DNA from: Sepioteuthis lessoniana
Taxonomy: Eukaryota > Mollusca > Cephalopoda > Myopsida > Loliginidae
Length of the DNA: 64,000 bases
NCBI GenBank assembly: GCA_963585895.1
Contig: OY757907.1
Location: forward strand, 109,847,486-109,911,485
Direction: 5' to 3'
Made by a program: the position numbers and the translations under genes. This document shows positions 1 to 11,172 of the stretch, one piece after another (the first letter of the stretch is position 1; every line of letters begins with the position of its first letter). The notes beneath the pieces are model-generated. The model was not told the DNA's origin and did no database searches. It saw nothing but the letters and a program-made list of their open reading frames with translations.

Positions 1-1676
1 GAAAATTAAAATGTTGACGCCAAAAAAAGAACAAGAGTCTTTTCAAGCCTTGCCAACCCACTGGATAAGATATGCATTTTCCAGCCTCCCAAAAGGAGCA
101 GTCCAAACTATATAACTTATATAATGATAGTTCATGGGCTTAATGAAAATTTAAAAAAAATGCCACACGAGAAGTTCATAATCTTTTTGATTGTGAAACT
201 CAAAATTCTAATTCTATTATCACCTAAATGAATCGTCTTGTTCCACTATGAATTAAAATATTAGGCTTTCAGTAAAGATATAAAGGAAATTTCCAGTAGT
301 AACGTAGTTCAATCAGCAGCTTAACAAAAAATGAGATACTGACAGAAGAAAAGTAAATTCTGACAAAATAGTTCAGGTTAAACATGTGATAAGGGTAATA
401 TGAAGCCAGGCTGTTTACAAAAATTTTCTTGTTCCCAATGATACCTGCATCCGAAAAACAAGGTCTAAAAAATATGGCTTTAAGTTTCCCTTACAGTGCT
501 TTTAAATCTCTAGAGATGATACCATTTTTTTTTAAATTTTATTTTTTGCTTTATATTATGTTTGTAAAAACTGCCATCACTTGGATTTTTTTCTTTTTCA
601 TATAATCGTGAAATGATCTTGACATTTTTATTACATTTAGACTGGACAACCATCACTTTAATTTTCTCAGAATTTTTGTTACATTTTAACAAGACAGTCA
701 ATTAGTTGAATTAGTCACCTACGTTTTTGTTGGTTTGTTTAAATTAATATTGGCGTGTTAAACTCTTCACAACTACTGATTTTTAATGAGCATAGATTTT
801 AAACATTTAACAGAGACATGTGAATGAAACGGACATAGATAATGATACTGTTGTTTTGCTTTGTTTCGTTTTTTTTTTTTTATGGATACTACCACTACTA
901 TTAAATGTTATTGTTGTTCTTTTCTTGTCCTTGTTTTTAGTAGAATTCTCAGTTCAAATGATACCAAGCCTCTGAAATTTTTTTTTCTGTTCTTTTTAAG
1001 AGTTGTCTACCTTTTATTGTTTATTTTGTTTTATTTTTTTTGTTAATCTGTGCTACTTAATCAAGCTTTCCTTCAACGTAACTTTCAGCTGTTCCTTATG
1101 CCCCACTGATTGTAAGTGCAATTTTCACTAATGTTTTCCACTATTCCTTATTTTACTTACTGGGCTCCTGATATGTTTCCGTTCATTCACCCTTCTTTTA
1201 GGGTTACACTGTAGTCTTCTGCTAAAATTACAATTTCAATTTACCACATCACCTTCTAAGTATTTACTCAGCTTAACTCAAAAAAAGTACAAGAACAGAT
1301 TGACTGAAAATGAATTCGGAAGATTATACAGCTGCAAGTGGAGAGAGCGTACCGGTCATGAAAATTCTGTATTGATAATATTCTGTTTTATATGAACTCA
1401 ACTCTGACTATTTGCAATGATAGAAAATATGCAACGCTCAACATGTACTAAGCTGTGTATAGTCTGGTACAAGGCTACAAGTATTGTGTGTCTGGTGACG
1501 ATCAATCACACTATTATACTAATAGTCTGGGAGATCAGCACGATAATGACTAAACTTCATATATTTCTTTGCATGATGTTTAATAAACTGATGACTAGCA
1601 TGTGATTATTTGTTTTACTGTTTTGTTTTGTTGTTTTTTTTTTTAATTTTCTCGAACGATTTGGGTAATGCCAAAA
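1..1676. other. AT-rich stretch with nothing recognised
   Basis: No repeat family, RNA gene or convincing coding region is visible. The stretch has long T runs near 525-545, 870-890 and 1620-1645. All open frames are short and rich in F, L, K and N, as expected by chance in AT-rich DNA. Confidence 0.5.
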
Positions 1677-1682
1677 GAATAT

Positions 1683-2131
1683 TGCCCTGTTGGCTGGGGC
1701 TGTAGAATACACCGACTACTCCTCCGCAGAGGGGTAAGACTATCCCCAATGAGTGTCCTAGATATAACAATAAACAGTATGATGGTGAGGTTTCAGTGAT
1801 GATGGGGCTTTGGAGAATGCCGAGTACCCTTTCATTGCCATCGCTCCCAGGTCCACTCTGGCCCGGAGTGTTAGCACCTGATAGGGCCCTATCTATGGGT
1901 TAAATAGAGCTAAACTGCGTACTTATGCTGACTTGAATTGTTTGAATCATAAATGTTTGACTAAACTGAATAGCTTGAAATAGAAATGTTTTTAACAATT
2001 AAACTGTATACTTATGCGAAACTGAATTGTTTGAAATAGAACTGATTTTTTGTATAAAAATAGATTTGGCATTAAATAAACTACAAAGGTTGATATGTCA
2101 TGAAACTCAAACAACCAACCACAACAAAAAG
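1683..2131 (+). mobile_element. SINE-D, full length
   Basis: A tRNA-like head (gccctgttggctggggctg) is followed by the conserved block ending near 1910. Then comes an AT-rich body with iterated 'aaactg..ttgtttgaaatag' units, and the tail 'ggcattaaataaac..' ending in an A/C-rich run. A short direct repeat gaatat (1677-1682 and 2132-2137) fits a target-site duplication. The head carries a pol III-like A box and a weak B box (ggggtaagactatcccc). Confidence 0.8.
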
Positions 2132-2460
2132 GAATATGTCTACAATGATATATAACATATTTAATATTTTAATATGTAAAATGCTTTTTTTTAAATAGAG
2201 TAAAATAAAGATGAAAAAAGAGGTTGGAGTAAGTTCTTTTCCTTCAAATTAAAAAATAAAATCATCTACAGAAATAATATTTCGAATAGGAAAATGATTC
2301 ACTGATTGATTTCAACAGCATGTCCACCCATCTAGGGTTATTTTAGGCATAGAGATTATGGAATGGCATTCATTCTACATTCATATTTACAATTTTGGTA
2401 AATTGTTTCTTAAGAAATTGTTTTTTTATCAGCCTTATTAAATACAAATAATTTTTAAAC

Positions 2461-2568
2461 AGAACTACTTGACCCAGAAATGGGAACCTAACAGATACTA
2501 CCACTTGAGGTCAGAGTGGACCAGGGAGTAATTTCATTGAAGGAGTACTCAACATTCCCCAGGTCTTG
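2461..2568 (-). mobile_element. SINE-D fragment
   Basis: The reverse complement matches only the middle block of SINE-D (the 'gtaccccttcattg..ccactctg' portion and the 'tcaaatagaactg' border). Both head and tail are missing. This is an old, truncated copy. Confidence 0.6.
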
Positions 2569-2732
2569 AGAATTGGAGTTCCACGATCAGATTTTGTTTA
2601 CTGTCATATTTTAGACACCCCTTTTTGGAGTCCACGGTCAGTGTAATCTCAGCCCTACCCTCAGGGATAATGAGAAAATGAGACAGATATAATTTACCAT
2701 AAAAAGGTTTACTGAGTTTGCATATTTTACAA

Positions 2733-3704
2733 GCATGCCAAAGCCCAGTCGTTTAGGGCTGTTGAATACACCGACTGCATCTCTGCAGTGGAGTAAGACT
2801 CCCCCAATGAGTGCTCTGTATATGACATTAAACAATCTCATGGCAAGGCTGCAGTCAATGGAGCTTTGGGGAATATGGAGTACCCCTTCATTGTTATTGC
2901 TGCCAGTTTCACTGTGGCCCAGAGTGGTAGCACCTGATGGGGTCGTATCTATGAGTCAAGTAGAACTGTTTGACTATTAAAACTATGTGCCAACAAAAGA
3001 CTTATGTTTGAAATAGAACTGTTTGACCATTTAACTTGGAGTAAACAAGTGACTGTTTAATTGACTGTGTGCAAATAAATAAATAGTATTGAATAGAATA
3101 CTTACAGTTAAATAGCAATACTTGTAGCCACTTCACTGTGTGCACATGAATGATGAATATCAAATCAAATTATTTGTATTAGATAGCAATAATTGAAATC
3201 ATTTAACTGTAGAAACAATAGCAATGCTAATGTGTGAACAAATTACTTCAAACTCATTTAAAAATATAAATACCTACAAACTATGTGTCTAAACAAATGA
3301 CTGATGTTAAATTCTGACTGTTATACAGCAATACTTGAAACCATTTAACTGTGCCAATAAAATGAGCTCAGGCTTATTTTAAGATGTTATTAACAAAATG
3401 TGTTGACAAATCATGTATTTAACATATATGTATAAAGAGAATTTGGCATTAAATAACCTACAATGGGTGGTATGTCATAAAACCCAACGTAATCAAACCA
3501 AATCATATTTGATATATATGTATGAAGAGAATTTGGTATTAACTAACCCACAATGGTACTATTTACCAACCCCTCCACTCGGGCAGGATATGACACAAGG
3601 TCAATTTTTAAGGGGAGTTTAACAGGTTTGAATTCAGAGTTTTCCTTCTCCTAGACTAGTTGCCTAACAATGGTTGATATGCCAGAAAACTCAATCAAAC
3701 CAAG
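2733..3704 (+). mobile_element. SINE-D, long form with duplicated tail, interrupted by SINE-B
   Basis: The SINE-D head region starts near 2750 and is degraded at its first bases. The body is unusually long, with many iterations of the 'ccatttaactgtgtgc..aaatgac' type unit. Two successive copies of the 3' tail follow (about 3441-3501 and 3502-3704). The second tail is split by a SINE-B at 3558-3666 and resumes with 'ttgatatgcc'. The doubled tail recurs in the copy at 28822-29095, so it marks a subfamily. Confidence 0.7.
3558..3666 (-). mobile_element. SINE-B, 5'-truncated, nested in SINE-D
   Basis: The reverse complement gives the 3' part of SINE-B, from the 'ctagtctaggagaaggaaaac' region through 'gaccttgtgtcatatcctg' to the end. 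It is flanked by an exact 8-bp duplication acaatggt (3550-3557 and 3667-3674). The duplicated bases belong to the SINE-D tail, proving insertion into it. Confidence 0.8.
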
Positions 3705-3955
3705 CATATAAATTGAATGAAGGAATTTTTGCTAAAAATAACTGACCCAAGAAGTGCATACTTATTCATCTGTTTAAACTTTGAGTGTGTTGTGTTTATT
3801 GGCATTTAAGTTTAATTTATTTTGAACCAAAGCTACTAATTTGAACCCCAAAAGTTTGTTCAGTAGTAGTTGTAAGACTAACTTGTTTACTGTGTCACAA
3901 CAAGGTGTCTTGACTAATATTTAACTAAGCTTATTTTGACACAAGGCTACAAGTA

Positions 3956-4306
3956 GGTATTTACCCAACCCCTCCATTTCAAACAGGATGTAAAACATAG
4001 TCAATTGCCTAGTGGGTAGAGTGTTCGCCAATGGTTCGGGAGACCTGGGTTCAATCCCAGGTCGCGTCATACCAAAGACTTTAAAAATGACACTTGATAA
4101 CTCCTTGCTTAACACTCAGCAATATAAGGTACATATCAAGGGTAAAGTGGAGGAATCCTGGGAAAGGAGTAGCGCCCTCCCCTACACCTCAGTGTAGTAG
4201 CTATTGAAAAGGGAGCCTTCTGGTCGCCCTCGACTACAGTCGCCAACTTTATTTTTTTTTACAAATGGTTTAAATTCAGTTTTCCATCTCCTAAACTGGC
4301 TGCCGT
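3956..4306 (-). mobile_element. SINE-B fragment split by SINE-A
   Basis: Left part 3956-4004 (acccaacccctcc..) and right part 4254-4306 (ggtttaaattcagttttcc) are the 3' half of one SINE-B in reverse orientation. SINE-A sits between them. The sequence belongs to an older SINE-B variant also seen at 24470 and 37203. Confidence 0.55.
4005..4253 (+). mobile_element. SINE-A, full length
   Basis: The tRNA-derived head has an A box (tagtgggtagagtg) and a near-perfect B box (ggttcaatccc). The body is 'gtcataccaaagactttaaa..' to 'aagggagccttctggtcgcc', and the element ends at 'cgccaactttatt'. It interrupts a SINE-B, so it is the younger insertion. Confidence 0.85.
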
Positions 4307-4685
4307 CATCCTCATCATTAGGTTGTGCTGCTAGAACAGATTTTCCTGACTCTCTCTCACTATTCGTCTCTATCATCCATCGTTTCTGACAGTTCCTCTA
4401 GACTACATCCTGTGTCTGTATAGAGCTGTTATAGATAAATTGAATTTGGTCATCCGACACTTGCATATCCATGCGAAGGTATCCATAAGTGAACATCACT
4501 TTTGAATTCATCCTTAATTTTTCAGTAGGGTCACACATGTCTTGTTTGTCTTATTTGGATGGTTTTAGAGATGGGAGGTCGGTGGCCGTACAGCTTCTGT
4601 TTTGTGGGATGCTTGCTTTCAGGACTTGTTCAATATAGCTTGTAGCATTCTTGTGCAATTTCCATCAAGCTTTTTCTCAATACCA
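4307..4685 (-). mobile_element. LINE-T 3' end fragment
   Basis: The reverse strand, read with frame changes, encodes a decayed C-terminal region of a LINE polyprotein: LDGNCTRMLQAILNKS, then AVRPPTSHL, then an ERESGKSVLAAQ-type ending followed by the (gat)n-type 3' end at 4308-4320. These are the characteristic residues of a widespread animal LINE family (RTE-like by my recollection). The same segment occurs at 40057, 41645, 47834, 53175 and 53800. Confidence 0.65.
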
Positions 4686-4865
4686 ATTGTAGTTGGCACA
4701 CTAGGAATGATCTCCAAAAGCTTGCTAAAAAAAACTGGAGGAATTGGAGATGAGAAGAAGACCACTACATTAAGATTGGCTAGAATACTCCAAAGGGTCC
4801 TGGAGACCTGAAGACACTTGCTGTCACTTATACTCCTGTGAAAGCTTGCAAGGAGTAAAATAATA
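4686..4865 (+). mobile_element. LINE-R 3' end fragment
   Basis: The forward frame reads IVVGTLGMISKSLLKK, then TLRLARILQRVLET, a stop and HLLSL. This is the conserved C-terminus of a LINE whose ORF ends in a restriction-like endonuclease region (R4/Dong-type by my recollection; clade uncertain). It abuts the LINE-T fragment in opposite orientation. Confidence 0.6.
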
Positions 4866-5010
4866 AGTAATTTACTAAGCTTACTAAGCTTGTTGTATAG
4901 ACATATAGTATAGATGCATCTGATGTGAATTGAACTCACTCACAATGGTCTGATATTCTACCCATCTAACCACTACTTCAAGAGCAACACCCAGAATAAT
5001 AATATTAAGT

Positions 5011-5263
5011 AAGTAAAGTTGCCAACCGTAGTTGAGGGCGACCAGAAGGCTTCCTTTTCAATAGCTACTACACCGAGGTGTTGGGGAGAGCACTACTCCT
5101 TTCCCTGGATTGCTCTACTTTACCCTTGATACGTACCTTATATTGCTGAGTGTTAAGCAAGGAAGTATCAAGTACAATTTTTAAAGTCTTTGGTATGACG
5201 TGACCTGGGATTCAACCCAGATCTCCTGGACCATTGGCGAACACTCTACCCACTAGGCCAATG
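5011..5263 (-). mobile_element. SINE-A, full length
   Basis: The reverse complement runs from the tRNA-like head (ending 'cactaggccaatg' on the plus strand) to the (aagt)n-type tail at its left edge. The B box is slightly decayed (gattcaaccc on plus). Unlike other SINE-A copies it lies in unassigned DNA. Confidence 0.85.
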
Positions 5264-5594
5264 AAGAAGAGTCTACATAAAAGTTACTTATTTTTCACGT
5301 TAATCATAATTGAACACCATTTTAGACCATAATCTTTGTTTTATTATCTTTCTTTTTCATATCATCTTTTCTTATTTTCATTAGCAATTTATTTCTCTTG
5401 TTTGAAATCATTATCATCATAACTGAAAATCATTATTATTGATTTTTGCTTCATCGTATCATTGGTGTTATTGGATCTGATGGCAGTATAGTTATCAGTA
5501 GGCTGGCTTTTAGTGTGATTATAATTGAAGAATTCTTCAATGTAATTACTATCCATTTTACAATGATTACATTTTGTCATTTGGAACACTATTT

Positions 5595-6312
5595 ATATTA
5601 TTATTATTATTATTATGGTATTTGTTGAGTTTTCACACCAATAGTAACAAATGGCTCTTACTCTATAGATCAACTGAGTCTAGCAGTTTCCACGATATTC
5701 TTGGTGATTTTTGTCTGATTAGTTCCAATTATTCCACTCTTTTCACAAAGCTCTTTAAAATTGTTCCAAGTACTCTCATAATGATAGGTATTACTGTCAC
5801 CTTCATATTTTTCAATAATTTTAGTTCTCTGGCAAATTCATGATATTTTTTCTACTTTTTATTTTCTATATGATTTACTTTGTGGTCTGCCAAAATAGAG
5901 TGAATTCTAAAATTGGATAGATATTTTCTTTGTTTACTCTTACTATATCTGGTTGCTTGGCCTGGACTTGAGTGATCTATTTGAATTTTAAATTTCTATA
6001 GAATTTTACTTTTACCATTCTCTTAGATGGCGTTTAGCTTTTGCTGATACCAATGGATCACATGGTCAGATCTCCGTCATTTGCATAATTCCAAGAAAAA
6101 TACTGTTCCTAACCAATCATGTTTATACGTATTCTGAGTTGATTTGCTATATTCACATATTATATGATAAACAGTTTCATTTCTGTTGCCATTCTCAAGA
6201 GATGTACTTCTCAGTTCAGTATCATCTGTACCAATTTATTGTAATAGATTTGTTTAAAGCTGCTATTAATACGTTTTCTTCATCCTATCAGTTGAGCTTA
6301 GAATATGCTGAT
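5595..6312 (-). mobile_element. LINE-R C-terminal fragment
   Basis: The reverse strand preserves, in order but with frame breaks, NETVYHIICEYSKSTQ (CCHC-like segment), KQPDIVRVNKEN (the PD of a restriction-like nuclease), ILADHKVNHIENK, FARELKLLKNMKVTVIP and RVLGTILKSFVKRVE. This order matches the end of the LINE-R ORF in the other copies. It is about 240 codons of a much longer protein, with no intact frame. Confidence 0.65.
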
Positions 6313-6637
6313 TGTCACCCTTGGAGAGAGGTGATAACTCTCCCCTCAAAAAAAGGGGTTTCCTGGGCGTGATACTAAACTGCATCTGATGTTGAGGCTC
6401 TAGTTTTCCCAGGTCCACTCTGACCCAAAGTTGTAGTGTCTGTTAGCATCTCATCTATGAGTCAAATAGATCTGTTTAGAAAGTATTTTTATTAATAGGA
6501 CTGTGCAAAAAAAAAACAACTCTTAAAAACAATTTGATAAAAAATATAAATATGAACATACAGTGAATGCGATTCCCTAACCTCTAGGCATATAATAACC
6601 CTAGACAGGTTGACATGCCATTAAAATCAACCTCTCA
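6313..6637 (+). mobile_element. SINE-D2, near full length
   Basis: This is a diverged relative of SINE-D: 'gatactaaactgcatctgatg', then 'ccaggtccactctgac', then 'gtcaaatagatctgttt'. Its tail is 'aataaccctagacaggttgacatgcc' followed by aatcaacc. The tail is a diverged form of the SINE-C/D tail. Confidence 0.65.
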
Positions 6638-6789
6638 GTAATATGTCTTTTGTATTTCTTTTGAAGTATTCTTTGTACAACCATGCCCAAGTCTTTCTGT
6701 CTGCAGTTTCTTTCCTTTGTTTTCTCTTGTATGACTTGTTTTGGGATTTTCATGTTAATATTTCTACTCATTTAATTTTCTCACTAGTA

Positions 6790-7140
6790 GTATCTAATAG
6801 TTTTCAATAAGGATCAAGTGATAGCAAGACAACTCAGTCCTTGAGCACTCTTCTTTGTGTTATAACTGATTTTGATTATATGTTTGTCTGGAGGGTTTTG
6901 ATTCTTTGGATTCCTATTTCTTCCAAACTCTTTGCAAGGCTCATTGGAACTATTCCAAGCATGATGATAATGATAGTTCCAGCTGTCAATGTAATGTTCC
7001 CAAACCTTTACAGTTCTCTCACAAGGTCAAGAAATTTTCCCAGCTTTTCAACTTCGTTTCAGTTTTACTCAGTGGTTTTCTCGAATAATAACATTCATTG
7101 TATAACAAGTTTTCTTTTTGCTTCTAATTACTAGATTGAG
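6790..7140 (-). mobile_element. LINE-R 3' end fragment
   Basis: The reverse strand encodes GKFLDLVREL, IIIIMLGIVPMSLAKSLEEI, IQRIKTLQT and RRVLKD, with stops and frame changes. It is the same C-terminal segment as at 4686 and 5595, independently inserted. Confidence 0.6.
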
Positions 7141-7221
7141 GTTTTGACATTCAATCTATATGTTTTGCTTTATAAATTAGGAAAGTGATTGTCTGTGATC
7201 AGAAATTTATATCAGCAGTAT

Positions 7222-7735
7222 GCTTTTACCTAACCTTTCTACTGTCTGTAGGATGTGACACAAGGTCAATTGGGGGGTGTCCTCGTGGTGTAATGGTTAA
7301 AGCGATGGACTGCAGAATCGTAGTAAGCGAGTTCGTATTCCAGTTGCGCTATTACGTTCACTTTCGGGCAAATACCCTTGGGAAAGGTATGAACCCCCTT
7401 ATCCTCCCAGCTATGGGTTAAATAGTACCACTACTGTTCTTCTAGGAGAATGGCTTTGGCGTTAAATAACCTACAAAGGTTGATATGCCATTAAACAAAG
7501 AAACCAAACCAAACCAAACCAGGTCAATTTTTAAGCGGAGTAAGACAGGTTTGAATTCAGAGTTTTCCTCTTCCTAGACTGGTTGCTTAACCAAGATTAA
7601 AGAACCAAGTTTGCCCTACTATTTTTTTTGGATGGAGAACAGATAGATTGAGGGCTTTCCCAACTGTGTTATTCAGGATTTGAACTTGGATCAACAATTC
7701 AATTTCCTATGATGATAATCATTACAAGTGGGCTA
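7222..7735 (-). mobile_element. SINE-B, full length, split by SINE-C
   Basis: The reverse complement reads head (agcccacttgtaatgattatc) to tail (tacagacagtagaaagg). It is interrupted at 7272-7520 by SINE-C. The copy is strongly diverged from younger SINE-B copies, so it is old. Confidence 0.75.
7272..7520 (+). mobile_element. SINE-C, full length, nested in SINE-B
   Basis: The tRNA-like head (tggtgtaatggttaaagcg; B-box-like gagttcgtattcc) is followed by the central domain shared with SINE-B (acccttgggaaaggtatgaa) and the tail 'ttaaataacctacaaagg..atgccattaaac'. It ends in repeated aaacc. An exact 9-bp TSD, aggtcaatt (7263-7271 and 7521-7529), lies in the host SINE-B. Confidence 0.9.
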
Positions 7736-8146
7736 ATTATCAGCAATAATGACAGAAGAGGATGATTATATATATAAGGTAAGTTTAAAAAGTATCAAGA
7801 TGGAAGCTGTATTTACCATGGCAGAAATGAACAAGGAATGAAGCATTAATTTTCTTCAAAATCATCCACTTGACATTGAGCCCACTTATTCTAACAAAAT
7901 ATCTCTAGAACTTCATTTTTGATTTAGTGTGAAGCTATGTTCTTGAATTTCTTTTAATGTTTTCCTCACCCCCAAATTTTATCTTTGAGCTGAATTGTCA
8001 CTTAAAGAAATGAGAGAAGGTCATATGGAGTTAATTTTGATGTGTAAGGAAATTGCTGTACTTGCACAATTCTGTGTTTTACCAAAAACAGTTTATTCAA
8101 AAGAATTTGTTTTCTAGTTGACACTGACACATCTGAACATCTAAAC
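7736..8146. other. Unassigned AT-rich DNA
   Basis: No repeat family or coding potential is recognised. There is a short (at)n run near 7768-7778. Confidence 0.4.
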
Positions 8147-8705
8147 CAGGGGTTCTCAACCTTTTCAGCCCAAGGGTCACAAAGCTTAACTCAGGAGTAA
8201 TCTGAGGCCGCACTCTTAAAAGGACAGAAAACAAAAAACAAAAAAAGAAGCTAAATTCACAAGGTAACAATCATAGTTTATTAATAGGGCAACTGATGTC
8301 GTTTTCGATCACAAAACAATGTAATATCAGATTGAAATGAAGAGGTTGACAGAATGAGCACATCAGACAAATGATGATTTGACAGTCAGGAACGCAGCTT
8401 ACACTTGGCATGCTTCATTTTGTAGAACAACTGTATGCAGTGCCAAATATGCTCCCTACTTGCTAGGTGTGTGTGATAAGTGTGGGGAATTGTCCAGATG
8501 GAAGTACATGGTTCTTACAGAAATCAAGAATGTAGCCAGCAAGTAACTTGGACTACAAATCTTCTGAACAACAAAGATAAATTAGTTCCATCTGCAGTTG
8601 TAATGGTACCTCTTCACAGTTAACATGAAAAGGTGAAAAGAAAATTTTACCAGTTGGGTGTTGTGCTCCATGAATGGGCCTTAAGAGCTGCATGTGGCCT
8701 GATCA
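8147..8705. mobile_element. Non-autonomous hAT-like element (tentative)
   Basis: The left edge begins caggggttctcaacctttt, the typical start of many hAT terminal inverted repeats. Just inside it, 'ggccgcactcttaa' recurs in inverted, diverged form near 8680-8704 (ttaagagctgcatgtggcct). No transposase is readable between them. The outermost right terminus is not recognisable, so the end is approximate. Confidence 0.4.
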
Positions 8706-8789
8706 ACACTTTATTCCAGATATGCTTGTCTTCATTTAGATTTTAATGTTAAAAAGATTTAAATTTTCAGTTTGGAAAAGTTTTTCGTC

Positions 8790-9260
8790 GGACTTTACAT
8801 CATGTAAATGCATGAAGAATTAGATGATTTACCATTTCATCTTTGTCGTTATGTAGCCTACGCTTGTTATTTTTCTGTCTATTATCAATTTTTGCTAGGA
8901 CATAATTGGTTCTTATGACATAATTTTATTCTGCTATTAAATGAGATTCAGTTTCTCTCTTGGGGTTTCCTTTTCTTAGTTTGTCTCTTGGAGTATCCAC
9001 ACAGTTGTTTTTCTTCCTATTTTTGTTTTCCTGTTTGTTCTTAAATTATTTCTGCTGAAATTGCAGTTACTGGCTACTGTAATTAGTCTCACTTTGCTGG
9101 GTTTTTTTTTATGACCCTCAAGTTCTTGAACTGCTGCATCCACACTGTTTTCAGTTCCTCCTTCTTTTTTTGACACAGAGTCTTTCTATGTTATTTCTCA
9201 GTTGTGAGACCTTGTATATCATGATCAACTTCCTTGTTTGTTTGTTTGTTTTTTTTTGTT
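8790..9260 (-). mobile_element. LINE-R internal fragment
   Basis: The reverse strand encodes SKKEGGTENSVDAAVQELEG, then RLITVASN, NNLRTNRK and KRETESHLIAE, RTNYVLAKID. This is the region between the reverse transcriptase and the C-terminal nuclease of LINE-R. It lies upstream, in protein order, of the pieces at 5595 and 6790, and overlaps neither end of the element. Confidence 0.65.
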
Positions 9261-11158
9261 TTTTTTAATTTTTTTTTTTTTATCTATCTGTCTGAGTTTA
9301 TTCATTGTTGTTTGATTTGACCATAGAAATGCATGCAACATAAGATAGAAAGGGATTTTCCATGATTGACATTCATTTATAAGTATTACTGATAAAATAT
9401 GATTTGATAATTTTCATTTTAAAAATCATTATCAGCAGTAGTAAAATACATGCTGACACTTTTTTGAGAGCAAAAATTATTTTTATTGTCATTTCTGTAG
9501 AGTCAGTTTTAGTTTTATTGTTGTTTTCACCTTAATAGTTATTATTTTATTTTTACTCTTTGCCAAGTTTTATTCCTATTATAGCAATTTTTTTGTAGTT
9601 ATTATTAGTTGTATTATTGCCATTTGATCATTTCTAAAAATTTCTATTCAATAAAATATCTAGTACACTTTGGTTGGCTGGATCTTTTCCTGAAGCAACT
9701 TCAAGTATCATTTATATTAATAAGAGTCATATCTTTCTCATCTTCAACTTCTTCCTCCTCTTCCTTAACTACAACTATGATGGCTTTTCCCAATCTCATT
9801 AGTATTTGGTCTTATATTTTTCCTTATTGTTATTATTATTATCATAATGATCAATGTTGAATCTTTCATTTAGAAAGAATTTGAAACATTCTAACATCAT
9901 TATGGTTCATTTAGTTGAATTTAAGAAAGGACTACAATTCTGTATAGTAGAAATTTCTAATTATTAAGTACAAACTCTAAGAGAAAAAAAATAGACTGTC
10001 TTTGTGTTATTTTTAAACAGTTCTTTTACTAGACCATGCTACTTGGTTCACAAAGAGTGCCCTATATTGTTAAAAAGATAACAGTTAAAGATATAGATTT
10101 TTTTTTTTATAAATTTTCAGTGAAAAAAAAAAAAAGAAGAAATAAATAAAATTAAAGAACAAAAGATGAATTGAAAATAAGAATTTTGATGAAAAATGTA
10201 AAAAAAGAAAATTTAACATTTAAGGCAAAAATGTAGTATTTTTAGAAAATTTATAAAAACAAAAATTAGAATACAAAAAAAAAAAGCCAAAATGGACACA
10301 AAAATTTGAAAAGATAAAAATTTATGAAAATTCGAAAAATAACAAATCATACAAAATATATCGATGAATTTTAAAATATTAAATGCTAATTAAATGTAAA
10401 AAATGTAGGCATAAAAGTTTTTTTTTTTAAATCTTTATTAAATGGTAGAAATATCTAAAACATTTGAAAACAATGAAAAAGCTGAAAACAAAAATTCCAC
10501 ATAAAATTTCGTAAATTTATGTGTTCAATTTCATGAAAACTGTTTTGAATTTATTAGATAAAGTATTGTCATTATATATTTCTTTCAACTTACTTTGATT
10601 ACTTTTTGTTTCAATTCTCTAATGATTCTGTGACAATAAAATAAGCAGCTTGGATCAAAAATAAAGAAAAAAAAATTGGTAATATTTGAATTTATATCTA
10701 TCATCATTATGAGTCTGTCTTTCCATTTCTGCTATCACTGTGAATTGTTAACCATTAGTCATCACTCAAAGCCATATAACCATATTCTTTATTTCTCCAA
10801 TAGTTTCTATCTTGCCATTTTATTTATTGCCATAATTATTTGGGAATAAAACACACTCCTAATTTTAGAATAAAGAATTCTTGTATGTATCATGCACTGA
10901 CTTTTAAGAACTTGGAGCAGCTAAACTTTGCCTTTTGTTCAACATTTCATCAGTTCATACTAAATAAAAATTTATATAATTCATGTAATATCTTAAAACA
11001 CAAAATTCACATGGTATTTAGAGCAAACACACGGACATGTTCACACAAAAATGCAACAAGCTTATGGCAAAAATATGCTCCCATTAGGAGAAACAAAATT
11101 ATAAACAACCCCATTAGAGATATTTCTCAATAACAGTAGAACGCACATTAGTTTGGAT
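9261..11158. other. Unassigned, very AT-rich DNA
   Basis: The stretch contains T runs (9248-9282), an A-rich purine-biased region at about 10100-10500 and trinucleotide (att)n patches near 9820-9845. An open frame at 10840-11133 (97 codons) has no recognisable domain. I see no repeat family here. Confidence 0.4.
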
Positions 11159-11172
11159 TATAGATATAACTA

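Noticed and set aside
4003-4060. tRNA gene
   Set aside because: A and B boxes are present, but the same sequence continues into the SINE-A body in eleven copies and no cloverleaf acceptor stem closes, so it is a SINE head.
10840-11133. 97-codon candidate gene
   Set aside because: No recognisable motif, no clear start context, AT-rich residues; no support beyond length.
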